Of a stretch of DNA of 64,000 bases, positions 16,895 through 27,055 are shown in pieces. This stretch comes from Microvirga sp. Mcv34. GTDB taxonomy: Bacteria > Pseudomonadota > Alphaproteobacteria > Rhizobiales > Beijerinckiaceae. The notes under the pieces are model-generated. The model saw nothing but the letters and a program-made list of their open reading frames with translations. It ran no database searches and had not been told where the DNA came from. The DNA is taken from positions 62,001 through 126,000 of the forward strand of contig NZ_JALJRK010000005.1 in assembly GCF_024519725.1 (NCBI RefSeq). The letters run 5' to 3'. A program made the position numbers and the translations under genes. Position 1 is the stretch's first letter. Every line of letters begins with the position of its first letter.

Positions 16895-18238
16895 ATGACG
16901 ATGGATCAGGTTCAAGGATCGCAGCCCTCCTCCACGGCTCTCGAGCGTGATGCCCGCCTAGTGTCCACGGACCACAGGGTCGCCCCGAGCGAGATCGCCA
17001 TTGGCGTCGTGATCGGCCGGGCGGCGGAATATTTCGACTTCTTCGTGTTCGCCATCGCGTCCGTGGTGGTATTCCCAAAGGTGTTCTTTCCCTTCGCCGA
17101 ACCCGTGACGGCGACGCTCTATTCCTTCGCCGTTTTTTCGCTCGCTTTCGTCGCCCGGCCCGTCGGTACTATCATCTTCATGGGGATCGACCGCCGGCAC
17201 GGACGCGGCGTCAAGCTGACCATCGCGCTCTTCCTGCTCGGCTTCTCCACCATGGCGGTCTCGTTCCTGCCCCGCTATGAGCAGATTGGCGCCTGGTCCC
17301 TGTATCTCCTCGCCATCCTGCGCATTGGACAGGGACTCGCCCAGGGCGGCGCCTGGGACGGGTTGGCATCGCTCCTCGCCCTCAACGCGCCCGTTGAACG
17401 CCGGGGCTTCTACACCGCCGTCGCACAACTCGGCGCCCCGATCGGCTTCATGGTCGCCAGCGTTCTGTTCGCGTTCTTCATGCTCAATCTGTCCGACACC
17501 GATTTCCTGGATTGGGGTTGGCGCTATCCCTTCTTCTGCGCATTCACGATCAACGTCGTGGCCGTGTTCGCCCGGTTGCGTCTCGTGGCGACGGAAGAGT
17601 TTTCGCGGTTGCTCGAACAGCGACGGCTCGAACCTTCGCCCATCATCCCGCTGATCCGGACACAGGGGCGCGTTCTCATCATCGGCGCGCTGGTTCCGCT
17701 GGCGAGCTTTGCCCTGTTCCATCTCGTCACCGTGTTCCCCATCAGCTGGATTACCCTGTTCACCCAACGGTCGGCCGGCGAGTTCCTGATGATCCAATGT
17801 TCCGGCGCCTTCATCTGCGCCGGCGCCGTCGTCGCGTCCGGCCTGATCGCCGACCAGATCGGCCGCCGCAGGCTCCTCCTCCTGTCCGCCGGACTCATCG
17901 CGGTCTTTGCCATCTGCAGCATCATTGCTCCCCTGATCATCGAGGAGAACGCGATCGGCCAGACGATCTACGTCAATGCGGGCTTCACGCTGCTCGGCCT
18001 GTCCTACGGCCAATCGTCCGGCGCGGTGACGTCGCAGCTCGAGCGGCGCTACCGCTATACGGGCGCGGCCCTCACCAACGATCTCGCCTGGCTGCTCGGC
18101 GCTGGATTCGCGCCGCTGATCGTCCTGTACCTGTCGGCCCGCTACGGGCTCGCCTGCGTCGGGTTGTATCTGCTGTCGGGGGCAGTCACGACCATCATCG
18201 TGCTCAGCCTGTCCCGCTCCGAAATCCGGCAGGTTTGA
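16895..18238 (+). CDS. MHS-family MFS transporter upstream of cyoABCD
   Basis: 447 residues with about 12 membrane segments. The MHS signature region is visible: IGRAAEYFDFFVFAIASVVV near the start and RPVGTIIFMGIDRRHGRGVK in the first cytoplasmic loop. MHS proteins are proton symporters for organic acids or osmolytes; the substrate here is unknown. GGAGG lies 11 nt before the ATG; a second ATG follows two codons later. Only 3 nt separate it from cyoA, so it appears co-transcribed with the oxidase, perhaps coupling carboxylate uptake to respiration (inference). Confidence 0.9.
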   Translation: MTMDQVQGSQPSSTALERDARLVSTDHRVAPSEIAIGVVIGRAAEYFDFFVFAIASVVVFPKVFFPFAEPVTATLYSFAVFSLAFVARPVGTIIFMGIDRRHGRGVKLTIALFLLGFSTMAVSFLPRYEQIGAWSLYLLAILRIGQGLAQGGAWDGLASLLALNAPVERRGFYTAVAQLGAPIGFMVASVLFAFFMLNLSDTDFLDWGWRYPFFCAFTINVVAVFARLRLVATEEFSRLLEQRRLEPSPIIPLIRTQGRVLIIGALVPLASFALFHLVTVFPISWITLFTQRSAGEFLMIQCSGAFICAGAVVASGLIADQIGRRRLLLLSAGLIAVFAICSIIAPLIIEENAIGQTIYVNAGFTLLGLSYGQSSGAVTSQLERRYRYTGAALTNDLAWLLGAGFAPLIVLYLSARYGLACVGLYLLSGAVTTIIVLSLSRSEIRQV

Positions 18239-18241
18239 ACC

Positions 18242-19495
18242 ATGCAGACGCCGATGCATCCAGCTCATCCTATCGCATGTCCCCGCTGGAGCTATGCCCT
18301 GAAGAGCAGATCCCTCCGCATCCTGGCGTTGCTCGCGACCGCAGGCCTGCTCGCCGGCTGCAACATGACCGTGATGTTTCCGTCCGGCGACGTCGCGGTC
18401 CAGCAGCGCAACCTCGTCGTCGCGTCCGTTGCTCTCATGCTGCTCGTGGTCCTGCCGGTGATCGCGCTCACCTTCATCTTCGCGTGGCGCTACCGGGCAT
18501 CGAACACGGACGCGCCCTATGACCCGGAATTTCACCACTCGACCCAGCTCGAAGTGGTGATCTGGACCGTGCCGCTGCTGATCATCATTGCTCTTGGCGC
18601 GATGACCTGGATCGGCACGCACACGCTCGATCCGTATCGACCGCTCACGCGGATCGGACCCAACAAGCCCGTGCCCCCCGACGTGAAGCCCCTGACGGTC
18701 GAGGTTGTCGCGCTCGATTGGAAATGGCTGTTCATCTACCCCGATTACGGCATTGCCAGCGTGAACGAGATGGCGGCACCCGTGGACGTGCCGATCTCTT
18801 TCAAGATCACATCCTCCTCCGTTTGGAACACATTCTTCGTTCCTGCCATGGCGGGCATGATCTACGCCATGCCCGCCATGGAGACGAAGCTTCATGCCGT
18901 CATGAACGAAGAGGGCAACTTCACCGGCCAGTCGGCACATTACAGCGGGTCGGGATTCTCCCGCATGAATTTCGGCTTCCGGAGTCTCAGCCAGCAAGGT
19001 TTCGACGAATGGATCGCAAAGGCGAGATCGGCCGGAGCGTCCCTTGACCGCGACGTGTTTCTCAAGCTCGAGAAGCCAAGCGAAGAGGAGCCGGTCCGCT
19101 ATTTCGCCTCCGTGGAGAACGGTCTTTACGAGGCTATTCTCGGCCTGTGCGTCGCGCCGGGCCAGATGTGCGTCAGCGAAATGCACCATATCGACAGGAT
19201 GGGTGGCACGGCCGAGGGGAGCGAGGAAAACCGCAAGCGCCTCGACTATGACAACCGCCGGCTGGAACGCGGCGACGAGCCATCCGGGGCGACCTTCCCG
19301 GCCTCCGGCCGTCCGCCCCAGGGTTCCGTTCAACCGCAGGGCATGATGCCACGGGATCAGAACATGAGCCGCGGCGGCGTCAATGCTCCCGAGACCCAGC
19401 CGGACCAGGGACAGGGCAACGCCCTTCCGGGCGCCGACCGGGGACCTGCGCCGGCGCAATTGAACAGCCAGCCTACCGACGGTCACAAGCACTGA
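18242..19495 (+). CDS. cyoA: Cytochrome bo-type ubiquinol oxidase subunit II
   Basis: 417 residues. A lipoprotein signal ends in the lipobox LLAGC (Cys about residue 40), then come two membrane helices ([40 protein letters not shown]) and a cupredoxin domain ([20 protein letters not shown]). The CuA ligand set of cytochrome c oxidases is absent ([17 protein letters not shown] instead of the CSELCG type), fitting a quinol oxidase. The last 90 or so residues are a low-complexity Pro/Gln/Gly tail ([14 protein letters not shown]) that makes it longer than E. coli CyoA (315). Two Met/Gln-rich patches in this tail could bind metal, but that is speculation. Confidence 0.95.
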   Translation: MQTPMHPAHPIACPRWSYALKSRSLRILALLATAGLLAGCNMTVMFPSGDVAVQQRNLVVASVALMLLVVLPVIALTFIFAWRYRASNTDAPYDPEFHHSTQLEVVIWTVPLLIIIALGAMTWIGTHTLDPYRPLTRIGPNKPVPPDVKPLTVEVVALDWKWLFIYPDYGIASVNEMAAPVDVPISFKITSSSVWNTFFVPAMAGMIYAMPAMETKLHAVMNEEGNFTGQSAHYSGSGFSRMNFGFRSLSQQGFDEWIAKARSAGASLDRDVFLKLEKPSEEEPVRYFASVENGLYEAILGLCVAPGQMCVSEMHHIDRMGGTAEGSEENRKRLDYDNRRLERGDEPSGATFPASGRPPQGSVQPQGMMPRDQNMSRGGVNAPETQPDQGQGNALPGADRGPAPAQLNSQPTDGHKH

Positions 19496-19512
19496 TTGGA
19501 ACGAGCATCCTC

Positions 19513-21516
19513 ATGTTCTCGAACGTCGATCTCCAGCAACTCATTTTCGGACGCCTGTCGCTCGAAGCCATTCCCTATCACGAGCCGATCCTGCTCGTGA
19601 CTTTCGCGGTCGTGGCGTTAGGAGGGATAGCGCTCCTCGGCGCCATCACCTGGTACGGCAAGTGGGGCTATCTCTGGCACGATTGGTTCACGAGCGTCGA
19701 TCACAAGAAGATCGGCATCATGTACGTGGTGCTCGCCATCGTTATGCTGCTGCGCGGTTTCGCCGACGCCGTCATGATGATCACCCAGAAGGCGCTTTCA
19801 GTCGGCGCATCCGAGGGCTACCTGCCCCCGCATCATTACGATCAGGTCTTCAGCGCCCATGGTATGATCATGATCTTCTTCATGGCCATGCCGTTCGTGA
19901 CCGGCATCATGAACTACATCATGCCGCTGCAGATCGGCGCGCGCGACGTCGCCTTCCCGTTCCTGAACAACTTCAGCTTCTGGATGACCGCCGGCGGCGC
20001 CGTCCTCACGATGATGTCCCTTTTCGTGGGTGAGTTTTCTCGCGCCACATGGTTAGGCTTCGCACCTCTGTCGGGGGCGGCGTACAGTCCGGGCGTCGGG
20101 GTCGATTACTATATCTGGGGCCTCCAGATCGCGGGGGTCGGCACAACGTTGTCGGGCATCAACCTGATTGCCACTATCGTCAAGATGCGCGCCCCGGGCA
20201 TGACCATGATGAAACTGCCCGTCTTCTGCTGGACGACGCTCGCCAGTAACGCCATCATCGTCACGATCTTCCCGGTTTTGACCGCGACCTTGGCGCTTCT
20301 CGCCCTCGACCGTTACGTGGGAACGCATTTCTTCACGAACGATTTCGGCGGCAACTCGATGATGTACATGAACCTCATCTGGATCTGGGGCCATCCGGAG
20401 GTTTACGTTCTCATCCTGCCCGCTTTCGGCATCTTCTCCGAGGTCACCTCGACGTTCTGCAGCAAGCGGCTGTTCGGCTACACGTCGATGGTCTACGCCA
20501 CGATGGTGATCGCCCTCGTGTCGTGGCTCGTCTGGCTGCACCATTTCTTCACCATGGGCGCGGGGCCCACCGTCAACGCCTTCTTCGGCATCGCCAGCAT
20601 GATCATCTCGATCCCGACGGGCGCGAAGGTGTTCAACTGGCTTTTCACCATGTATCGCGGCAAGATCCGGTTCGAAACGCCGTTCATCTGGGTGGTGGGC
20701 TTCATCCCCACCTTCGTGATCGGCGGCCTGACAGGTGTGCTGCTCGCGGTGCCGCCCGCCGACTTCGTGGTGCACAACAGCCTGTTCCTGGTAGCCCATT
20801 TCCACAATGTCATCATCGGCGGCGTGGTGTTCGGGCTGCTCGCTGGCGTCCAGTACTGGTTCCCCAAGGCGTTCGGCTACAAGCTCGACCCGTTCTGGGG
20901 CAAGGCCTCGTTCTGGTGCTGGCTGGTCGGCTTCTGGACCGTGTTCGGGCCGCTCTACGTCCTCGGCCTGATGGGCGTGACGCGCCGGACGCAGCATTTC
21001 GACGACCCGAGCGTGCAGCCCTTCCTGACGGTCGCGGCCATCGGTGTCTTCATCATCGCGGCCGGAATCCTGGCCTTCCTGATCCAGCTTCTCGTGAGCT
21101 ATCTGCGCCGCGACAGCCTGCGCGACCTTACCGGCGATCCGTGGGACGGGCGAACCCTCGAATGGGCGACGTCCTCGCCTCCCCCACCCTACAACTTCGC
21201 CTTCACACCGGTTGTCCACGATCTCGACGCGTGGTGGGACATGAAGCGGCGCGGGTTCGATCATCCCATGGAAGGCTTCAAGCCGATCCACATGCCTAAG
21301 AACACCGGCGCGGGCGTGGTGCTGGCCGGGCTCAGCACCGTACTCGGCTTCGCCCTGGTCTGGTACATCTGGTGGCTGGCCGCCCTGTCCTTTGTCGCGC
21401 TGCTCGCGGCCGCCATCATCCACACCTTCAACTACAACCGGGACTACTACATCCCGGCCGAGGACGTCGTCCGGCTTGAAAGCCAGCGCATGGCGCAACT
21501 CGCAGGAAGGGCCTGA
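19513..21516 (+). CDS. cyoB: Cytochrome bo-type ubiquinol oxidase subunit I
   Basis: 667 residues, like E. coli CyoB (663). Haem-copper motifs are intact: [15 protein letters not shown] (CuB His and crosslinked Tyr), WLHHFFTMG (two CuB His) and [10 protein letters not shown] (haem ligands). About 15 membrane helices. It carries low-spin haem b and the haem o/CuB site that reduces oxygen and pumps protons. It begins 17 nt after cyoA. Confidence 0.98.
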   Translation: MFSNVDLQQLIFGRLSLEAIPYHEPILLVTFAVVALGGIALLGAITWYGKWGYLWHDWFTSVDHKKIGIMYVVLAIVMLLRGFADAVMMITQKALSVGASEGYLPPHHYDQVFSAHGMIMIFFMAMPFVTGIMNYIMPLQIGARDVAFPFLNNFSFWMTAGGAVLTMMSLFVGEFSRATWLGFAPLSGAAYSPGVGVDYYIWGLQIAGVGTTLSGINLIATIVKMRAPGMTMMKLPVFCWTTLASNAIIVTIFPVLTATLALLALDRYVGTHFFTNDFGGNSMMYMNLIWIWGHPEVYVLILPAFGIFSEVTSTFCSKRLFGYTSMVYATMVIALVSWLVWLHHFFTMGAGPTVNAFFGIASMIISIPTGAKVFNWLFTMYRGKIRFETPFIWVVGFIPTFVIGGLTGVLLAVPPADFVVHNSLFLVAHFHNVIIGGVVFGLLAGVQYWFPKAFGYKLDPFWGKASFWCWLVGFWTVFGPLYVLGLMGVTRRTQHFDDPSVQPFLTVAAIGVFIIAAGILAFLIQLLVSYLRRDSLRDLTGDPWDGRTLEWATSSPPPPYNFAFTPVVHDLDAWWDMKRRGFDHPMEGFKPIHMPKNTGAGVVLAGLSTVLGFALVWYIWWLAALSFVALLAAAIIHTFNYNRDYYIPAEDVVRLESQRMAQLAGRA

Positions 21517-21520
21517 GCCG

Positions 21521-22147
21521 ATGCATGAAATGACCCCGCCGCCGGGCGCCACGGCGCCGGTCTTCTATGAGCAGGAAGAGCACGCCCACGGCGATGGCGG
21601 CACGTTGTTCGGCTTCTGGATCTACCTGATGGGGGACAGCCTCATCTTCGCGGTCCTGTTCGCCTGCTACGGTGTGCTCGGCCGCAATTACGCGGCTGGT
21701 CCATCGGGCGCCGACCTGTTCGATCTGCGGCTGGTCGCCGTCAACACGAGCCTCCTGCTCCTGTCCTCGATCACATACGGCTTCGCCATGCTGGAGATGG
21801 ACAAGGAGCGGGTCAGCAAAACTCTCACCTGGCTCGCCGTCACGGGCGCGCTGGGCGCAGCGTTCCTCGCAATCGAACTTTATGAATTCGCCCATCTGAT
21901 CCGCGAGGGCGCCACGCCGCAGCGCAGCGCCTTCCTGTCCTCGTTCTTCACGCTGGTGGGCACGCATGGGCTGCACGTCACTTTCGGCATCGTCTGGCTC
22001 GTCACGCTGATGGTCCAGGTGCGCCTGCGCGGGCTGATCATGGAGAACAAGCGCCGGCTCATGTGCCTGTCTATGTTCTGGCACTTCCTCGACGTCGTCT
22101 GGATCGGCGTTTTCACCTTCGTCTACCTGATGGGAGTCATGCGATGA
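21521..22147 (+). CDS. cyoC: Cytochrome bo-type ubiquinol oxidase subunit III
   Basis: 208 residues, starting [20 protein letters not shown] at the ATG right after cyoB (4 nt gap), although the frame is open further upstream. Five membrane helices and the CyoC signatures [20 protein letters not shown] and [18 protein letters not shown] are visible. It stabilises the oxidase core. The stop overlaps the cyoD start (ATGA). Confidence 0.97.
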   Translation: MHEMTPPPGATAPVFYEQEEHAHGDGGTLFGFWIYLMGDSLIFAVLFACYGVLGRNYAAGPSGADLFDLRLVAVNTSLLLLSSITYGFAMLEMDKERVSKTLTWLAVTGALGAAFLAIELYEFAHLIREGATPQRSAFLSSFFTLVGTHGLHVTFGIVWLVTLMVQVRLRGLIMENKRRLMCLSMFWHFLDVVWIGVFTFVYLMGVMR

Positions 22148-22554
22148 GCCAAGTCGTCGAGCCCGAGCTCGCCGGGAAGCCGCACGGCCACGGCGAATCG
22201 CATGGACACCATGATGCGCACGGCTCGCAGGGCACGTTCAGAAGCTACATGACCGGCTTCATTCTGTCGGTCATCCTCACGGCCATTCCATTTTGGCTCG
22301 TGATGGGCGATGTCCTGGACGACACCCGTACGACCGGCATAATCATCATGGCGTTGGCGGCCGTGCAGATCGTGGTTCATATGATCTATTTCCTGCATAT
22401 GAATACGAAATCCGAAGGCGGTTGGACCTTTCTTGCTCTGTTGTTCACGCTCATCCTTGTCGTCATCACGTTGGTTGGCTCCATATGGGTCATGTACCAC
22501 CTCGACCAGAACATGATGCAGATGCCGCCGCACGAGGCGGTGCAAAAGCCCTGA
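22144..22554 (+). CDS. cyoD: Cytochrome bo-type ubiquinol oxidase subunit IV
   Basis: 136 residues. A His-rich cytoplasmic N-terminus ([20 protein letters not shown]) is followed by three membrane helices ([59 protein letters not shown]). Start at the ATGA overlap with cyoC. The His-rich head could bind metal and is unusually dense. Confidence 0.95.
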   Translation: MSQVVEPELAGKPHGHGESHGHHDAHGSQGTFRSYMTGFILSVILTAIPFWLVMGDVLDDTRTTGIIIMALAAVQIVVHMIYFLHMNTKSEGGWTFLALLFTLILVVITLVGSIWVMYHLDQNMMQMPPHEAVQKP

Positions 22555-23309
22555 CGGGAAAACGCATCGCGGCGCTGGTCGCCTTCGGCGTGGCCGCGAT
22601 CCTGCTCGTTGTCGGCCTCGCTGCGCTCGCGGTCTGGCAAGTCCACCGCCGTGCCCAAAAACTGGATCTCATCGCGCGCGTGGAGGCGCGGATTCATGCG
22701 GCTCCGACATCCGCCCCGGGGCCGGAGCATTGGGCCGAAGTGTCGGCCGCGACGGACGAGTACCGCCGCGTGGTCGTGACGGGCCGGTGGATCGAGGATC
22801 GCTCCGCACTCGTTCAGGCGGTCACCGAATTGGGCGGCGGTTATTGGGTCATGACACCCCTGGCCAGGGACGACGGGACGAAGATCTTCGTCAACCGCGG
22901 CTTCATTCCCGCGACGGAGCGCGATTCGGCCGCCTGGCAGGTCCGGAACGCTGGATCCGTCACGATCATGGGCCTGTTGCGCCTGTCCGAGTCGGGCGGC
23001 GGCTTCCTGCGTGCGAACGCCCCCGCGTCCGACCGGTGGTACTCCCGCGACGTGACGGCGATTGCTGCGGCCCGCGGCCTCGGCAAGGTCGCGCCCTACT
23101 TCATTGACACCGAGCGGACTACCACCAGCCAGGGCAGCCTGCCCGTTGCAGGACTGACCGTGATCGCCTTCTCCAACAATCACCTCGTCTATGCGCTCAC
23201 ATGGGCGGCTTTGGCCCTGATGACCGCGGCGAGCACGATCTTCGTTACTCTGGACGTGCTGCGCCCCCGCTGGTTCGGATGGCGTCAGGCTGGCCTCAAC
23301 GAGTCGTGA
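22551..23309 (+). CDS. SURF1-family oxidase assembly protein
   Basis: About 252 residues with an N-terminal membrane helix (ALVAFGVAAILLVVGLAALA, then VWQVHRRAQKLDLI), SURF1-type core motifs (GYWVMTPLARDDGTKIFVNR, NRGFIPA) and a C-terminal helix (NNHLVYALTWAALALMTAAS). SURF1 proteins help place haem into oxidase subunit I. No good ATG exists: the frame enters from cyoD, and a CTG at 22551 would overlap the cyoD stop as CTGA, while a GTG at 22590 falls inside the first helix. The start is therefore uncertain. No haem O synthase (cyoE) follows. Confidence 0.88.
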   Translation: MTGKRIAALVAFGVAAILLVVGLAALAVWQVHRRAQKLDLIARVEARIHAAPTSAPGPEHWAEVSAATDEYRRVVVTGRWIEDRSALVQAVTELGGGYWVMTPLARDDGTKIFVNRGFIPATERDSAAWQVRNAGSVTIMGLLRLSESGGGFLRANAPASDRWYSRDVTAIAAARGLGKVAPYFIDTERTTTSQGSLPVAGLTVIAFSNNHLVYALTWAALALMTAASTIFVTLDVLRPRWFGWRQAGLNES

Positions 23310-23469
23310 GACACATCGGCCCTGGATTCGCAGAGTGCGAGTGGATCGACCGCCCTGTGACGCGCTTCACAGCCCGCCTTTGCGCGATCGTTCAAAGTCC
23401 CATCATCGCCAACGGAGATCGCATCTCAGGCGGTACGGAACGCAACATTTGAACGGCAGAGGATTTGTT

Positions 23470-23796
23470 ATGGATATCAATGTGAATGCCAGCCCGATCA
23501 CCCAAGTCGCCACCACCACGGCCATCGGCGGAGCCGGCATCTTCGGCGATGGGGGCGATGCCACGGCGGTGACGAACCAGCATGCCGACAGCTCAAACGT
23601 CCAGTCGATGGACGGCTACCACTTCCCTTGGGGTGGGCCGCTCTCCGATTTCGGCCCCGACATCAACGTGAATGCCAGCCCGATCACCCAGGTGGCGGAT
23701 ACGACTGCCATCGGCGGTCTCGGACTTTTCGGCCACGGGGGCGATGCCCTCGCGTTCACCAACCAGGATGCGCACATCTTCAACTTTCAGGGCTGA
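23470..23796 (+). CDS. Small protein made of two near-identical 42-residue repeats
   Basis: 108 residues. Repeat one begins DINVNASPITQVATTTAIGG (residues about 2-43) and repeat two begins DINVNASPITQVADTTAIGG (about 65-106); both continue with a Gly-rich G.FG.GGDA...TNQ segment. They are joined by a linker with HFPWGGPLSDFG. No cysteine, signal peptide or membrane helix. AGAGGA lies 7 nt upstream of the ATG. The Asn/Thr/Gly-rich repeat may form a beta structure; some rhizobial proteins of unknown function carry similar 'PITQVATTTAIGG' motifs (memory, unchecked). Base composition of the two halves differs at silent sites, so it is not a recent copy. Confidence 0.7.
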   Translation: MDINVNASPITQVATTTAIGGAGIFGDGGDATAVTNQHADSSNVQSMDGYHFPWGGPLSDFGPDINVNASPITQVADTTAIGGLGLFGHGGDALAFTNQDAHIFNFQG

Positions 23797-23804
23797 CGAC
23801 GCTC

Positions 23805-23838
23805 CGGAGCGCCAGGGCCGCAAGCCCCTGGCGCTCCG
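23805..23838 (+). terminator. Strong GC-rich hairpin after the repeat protein
   Basis: CGGAGCGCCAGGG at 23805-23817 pairs perfectly with CCCTGGCGCTCCG at 23826-23838, an 8-nt loop between. It starts 8 nt after the stop codon and lies between two convergent genes, so it may serve both. The tail (CACCTTTCG) is only weakly T-rich. Confidence 0.65.
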
Positions 23839-23865
23839 CACCTTTCGATTGCCTCTCCCCCTTCA

Positions 23866-26406
23866 TCACTGAGGCCCGGCCTGCACCCGGGTCAGCGGCG
23901 TGCCATCCACTGCGGTGGCCTGTGCGCTTTCGAGCTTCTTGATGTCCTCAGGCGACAACGTCGGACGATCCACCTTGATCGTCAGCTTGTTCAGCTTGGC
24001 AGTCAACGGGAACGGCGGTTTGTAATCGGCATCGTTCACACCCGTGAGGGTGTCGGATCCAATGTCGAAGGACTCGTCCCATTGCAGGATCATCGGCAGC
24101 GTCTGCGGCAACGTGATCGTCTGAACGTCTTTGCCGTCCACCTTGAGCGTTCCGGTACCAGGGCGTCCGATCCCGCTCATGCTGTCGAAGGCGAGCGTGC
24201 CGGCGCCCAAGCCGTCATACTTGAAGTCGAACTCCAGGACGTGCCTGCCGGGGGAAAGCACATCCGCCCCCTCCCACTTCACCCGCTTCAGGTCGACGAG
24301 GTTCCACAGGAACACAGGCTTTCCCTTAAGCAGATAAAAACCGTAACCGGCGAACCGTCCACCGGAGGTCAGGATCATGCCTTCCGCGCCCTCCGGCGGG
24401 ACATCGATATCGGCCGTGATCGTATAGGAGGTGTTCAGCAGAACCGGCGAGTCGCCCTGCGGCAGCCCGGTCATCGGCCGCGTGTACACGAACTCGTCAC
24501 GCCCCGCCGTGATGTTGGGCCGCGGCGCGACGATGCGTGCGGCCACCGAGGCATCCATCGGGAACACTTGGTACTTCCTCGCCTCGGCGATGAACTTCTG
24601 CTTCATCTCCTCCACCTTCTGCGGATTTTTTTGAGCAACGTCGGTGGTTTGATTGAAGTCCGTGTTCAGGTCGTAGAGCTGTAGCACTTGGTTGTTGAGA
24701 GGATCGGGATTGGCCAGGCCGAACGCCTCCCAGGGGGCGCGGTTGACCTTGGTGCTCAGGAACCAACCGTCGTTGTACAGAGCCCATTGCCCGAGCATCT
24801 CGAAGTACTGTGTCGTGTGCCGCGACGGCGCCTTGGCGTTCGCTGCGTCGAAGGTATAGGCGAAGCTCGTGCCTTCGATCGGCGCCTGCTTGATCCCGTC
24901 GACGATCTCCGGCGCGGCGACGCCCGTCGCCTCAAGGATCGTCGGCACAATGTCGACCACATGCACGAATTGTTCGCGCAACGCACCCTTGTCCTTGATA
25001 CGCGCTGGCCAGGAGATCGCCATGTTCTGGTTGATGCCGCCAAGCTGCGAGGCGTTCTGCTTGAACCAGGAGAACGGCGTATCGAAGGCCCAGGACCAGC
25101 CGGCCGACATATGGTTGTAGGTCAGGTCCGTGCCCCAGACATCGTAGAACTTCATCTGCACGTCGACGGGCAATTCGTTCAGGCCGTTGAAGAACGCGAC
25201 CTCGTTGGGCGTTCCTCTGGGCCCGCCTTCGGCGCTGGTGCCGTTATCGCCGTTGATGTAGATGATCAGCGTGTTGTCGAGCTGACCGATGTCATCGAAG
25301 GCCCGGATCACGCGCCCGATCTCGTTGTCATTGTAGGCCGCATAGGCGGCGAAGACCTCGACCTGGCGGATGTAGAGCTTCTTTTCCTCAGCCGAGAGGG
25401 TGTCCCATTCCTTCAGCACGTCCTTCGGCCATGGCGCCAGCTTGGCGTCCTGCGGGATGACCCCGAGCCGCTTCTGGTTCTCGAAGATGCGCTCACGGAG
25501 CTTGTTCCAGCCCTCGTCGAACAGATGCATTTGGCTGATATTATCCACCCATTCCTTGGTTGGATGATGCGGAGCGTGCGTGGCGCCGGGCGCGTACTTG
25601 ACGAAAATCGGCTTGGACGGCTGGATCTGGTGCATCCTGTTCACGTAGTCGATGGCGTCGTCTGCCATGGCAGTGACCAGGTTCCAGCTGCCTGCCGGCT
25701 TGCCCTCGAAGGGATAGATCTGCGTCGTGTTGCGGAAGAGGTTCGGCTGCCACTGGTTGGCATCGCCGCCGACGAAACCGTAGAAGTATTCGAAGCCCAT
25801 CCCGGTCGGCCACTGGTCAAACGGCCCGGCCTGGCTCGCCTGGAAAGCAGGAACGTTGTGATCCTTGCCGAACCACGAGGTGGCGTAACCATTGTCTTTC
25901 AAGATCCGCCCGACGGTCGCCTTGTCCTTGGCGATGATGCTGTTGTAGCCGGGGAAGCCCGTGGATTGCTCGGAGATGACCCCGAAACCCGCCGAGTGAT
26001 GATTGCGCCCGGTGATGAGCGCGGCTCGCGTGGGCGAGCACAAGGCCGTCGAGAACATGCGGTTGTAGCGCAGGCCTTCGCTGGCGACGCGATCCAGCGC
26101 CGGCGTCGGGATGACCCCGCCGAAGGTGCTGGGCACGCCGAAGCCGGCATCGTCGGTGATGATCAGCAGCACGTTGGGCGCGCCCTTCGGCGGCACGACA
26201 CGCGGCGCCCACCACGGCGTGGACTGCAAGGCCTCATCCCTGATCACGCCGCCAAACTGCGGGTCAGGAGCGGGGAGCTGCCGCCCATCAATGGAAGTTG
26301 TCGCATCCGGCGCACCGGGCGTGCCGGTCGTGCCCTGGGCTTGGGCCACGGAGATCGCCAGAATGCTGGCGGAGATGAGAGACAGGGCTGCGCAGATCGC
26401 TTTCAT
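23866..26406 (-). CDS. Large secreted sulfatase (arylsulfatase family)
   Basis: 846 residues with a Sec signal peptide (ALSLISASILAISVAQAQ). The metal-binding DD is at residues 85-86 (LLIITDDAGFG), and the sulfatase signature CSPTRAALITGR starts at Cys123, which must become formylglycine. Further active-site regions include GKDHNVP and YINGDNGTSAEGG. The C-terminal 200 residues form an extra beta-rich domain (TADIDVPPEGAEGMILTSGG). GAGGAGGATCCAGCC precedes the ATG. It would hydrolyse sulfate esters in the periplasm; this subgroup is about 750-850 residues long. No formylglycine-generating enzyme gene is adjacent. Confidence 0.95.
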   Translation of the reverse strand: MKAICAALSLISASILAISVAQAQGTTGTPGAPDATTSIDGRQLPAPDPQFGGVIRDEALQSTPWWAPRVVPPKGAPNVLLIITDDAGFGVPSTFGGVIPTPALDRVASEGLRYNRMFSTALCSPTRAALITGRNHHSAGFGVISEQSTGFPGYNSIIAKDKATVGRILKDNGYATSWFGKDHNVPAFQASQAGPFDQWPTGMGFEYFYGFVGGDANQWQPNLFRNTTQIYPFEGKPAGSWNLVTAMADDAIDYVNRMHQIQPSKPIFVKYAPGATHAPHHPTKEWVDNISQMHLFDEGWNKLRERIFENQKRLGVIPQDAKLAPWPKDVLKEWDTLSAEEKKLYIRQVEVFAAYAAYNDNEIGRVIRAFDDIGQLDNTLIIYINGDNGTSAEGGPRGTPNEVAFFNGLNELPVDVQMKFYDVWGTDLTYNHMSAGWSWAFDTPFSWFKQNASQLGGINQNMAISWPARIKDKGALREQFVHVVDIVPTILEATGVAAPEIVDGIKQAPIEGTSFAYTFDAANAKAPSRHTTQYFEMLGQWALYNDGWFLSTKVNRAPWEAFGLANPDPLNNQVLQLYDLNTDFNQTTDVAQKNPQKVEEMKQKFIAEARKYQVFPMDASVAARIVAPRPNITAGRDEFVYTRPMTGLPQGDSPVLLNTSYTITADIDVPPEGAEGMILTSGGRFAGYGFYLLKGKPVFLWNLVDLKRVKWEGADVLSPGRHVLEFDFKYDGLGAGTLAFDSMSGIGRPGTGTLKVDGKDVQTITLPQTLPMILQWDESFDIGSDTLTGVNDADYKPPFPLTAKLNKLTIKVDRPTLSPEDIKKLESAQATAVDGTPLTRVQAGPQ

Positions 26407-26768
26407 GGCTGGATCCTCCTCAAGACCACCAAGCCGAGCTCGGCGTCAAAGGACGGGACTGCCATGCCGACATCCAGTACGGCCCATGGGGTGGAGATCA
26501 TTCTGTCCCGACTGACGACAGTATGTCCCTGCAACGGTCGCTCAGGCTATCGGGGACATTCCTGAAATCCAGGGCGGCAAACCCTCATGTTCATCCGGGT
26601 AATTCTGCACGTTACCGGGAGATCGACGCCAGGTCCGGCGCGACAAAACGCACCTCTGCGCGCTGAATCGTTATGGTATTCTGCCCGCTAGGCTCCGGCC
26701 GCATTGGACTGGCGCCACCATAATCGAACGCGGCCGGATCGAACCGGGCGAAAGAGGGGGCACCTCTC
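26407..26768. other. Divergent intergenic region
   Basis: About 360 bp between the sulfatase (leftward) and a small rightward gene. It should hold promoters for both. I could not identify convincing boxes, repeats or an RNA. Confidence 0.35.
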
Positions 26769-27035
26769 ATGGAAACAACAGTTCTTGGCGTCCTGAAGAA
26801 AGCCTGCGATCTCGTCGGCAGCGGGCAATCTCTCGGAATCATCGAAGCGATCAGTTCCCTGCGGGATCAGACCAGCGGCCGAACGCGTGATCTCGCGTAT
26901 TACGCCGTACTCGAAACCGCGATGGTGAGCCGGGGCGATGCTTCCCTGACGACGCTCTCCTGTAATGACCGCAGGGAATCCGCGATCGAGCTGCTCGAGG
27001 CGACTATCCGGCGCATCGTGTCGGCACTTCACTAG
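26769..27035 (+). CDS. Small soluble hypothetical protein
   Basis: 88 residues, mostly helical in appearance (METTVLGVLKKACDLVGSGQ ... ESAIELLEATIRRIVSALH), no signal or membrane segment, one Cys in each half. The Gly/Ser-rich middle and regular amphipathic pattern argue for a real protein. Family not recognised. Confidence 0.5.
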   Translation: METTVLGVLKKACDLVGSGQSLGIIEAISSLRDQTSGRTRDLAYYAVLETAMVSRGDASLTTLSCNDRRESAIELLEATIRRIVSALH

Positions 27036-27055
27036 CGCATCGGGCGATACACTCG

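Noticed and set aside
16958-19492. 844-codon minus-strand frame opposite the MHS transporter and cyoA
   Set aside because: The plus strand encodes two recognisable membrane proteins with ribosome sites. The minus frame is charged low-complexity text and is antisense.
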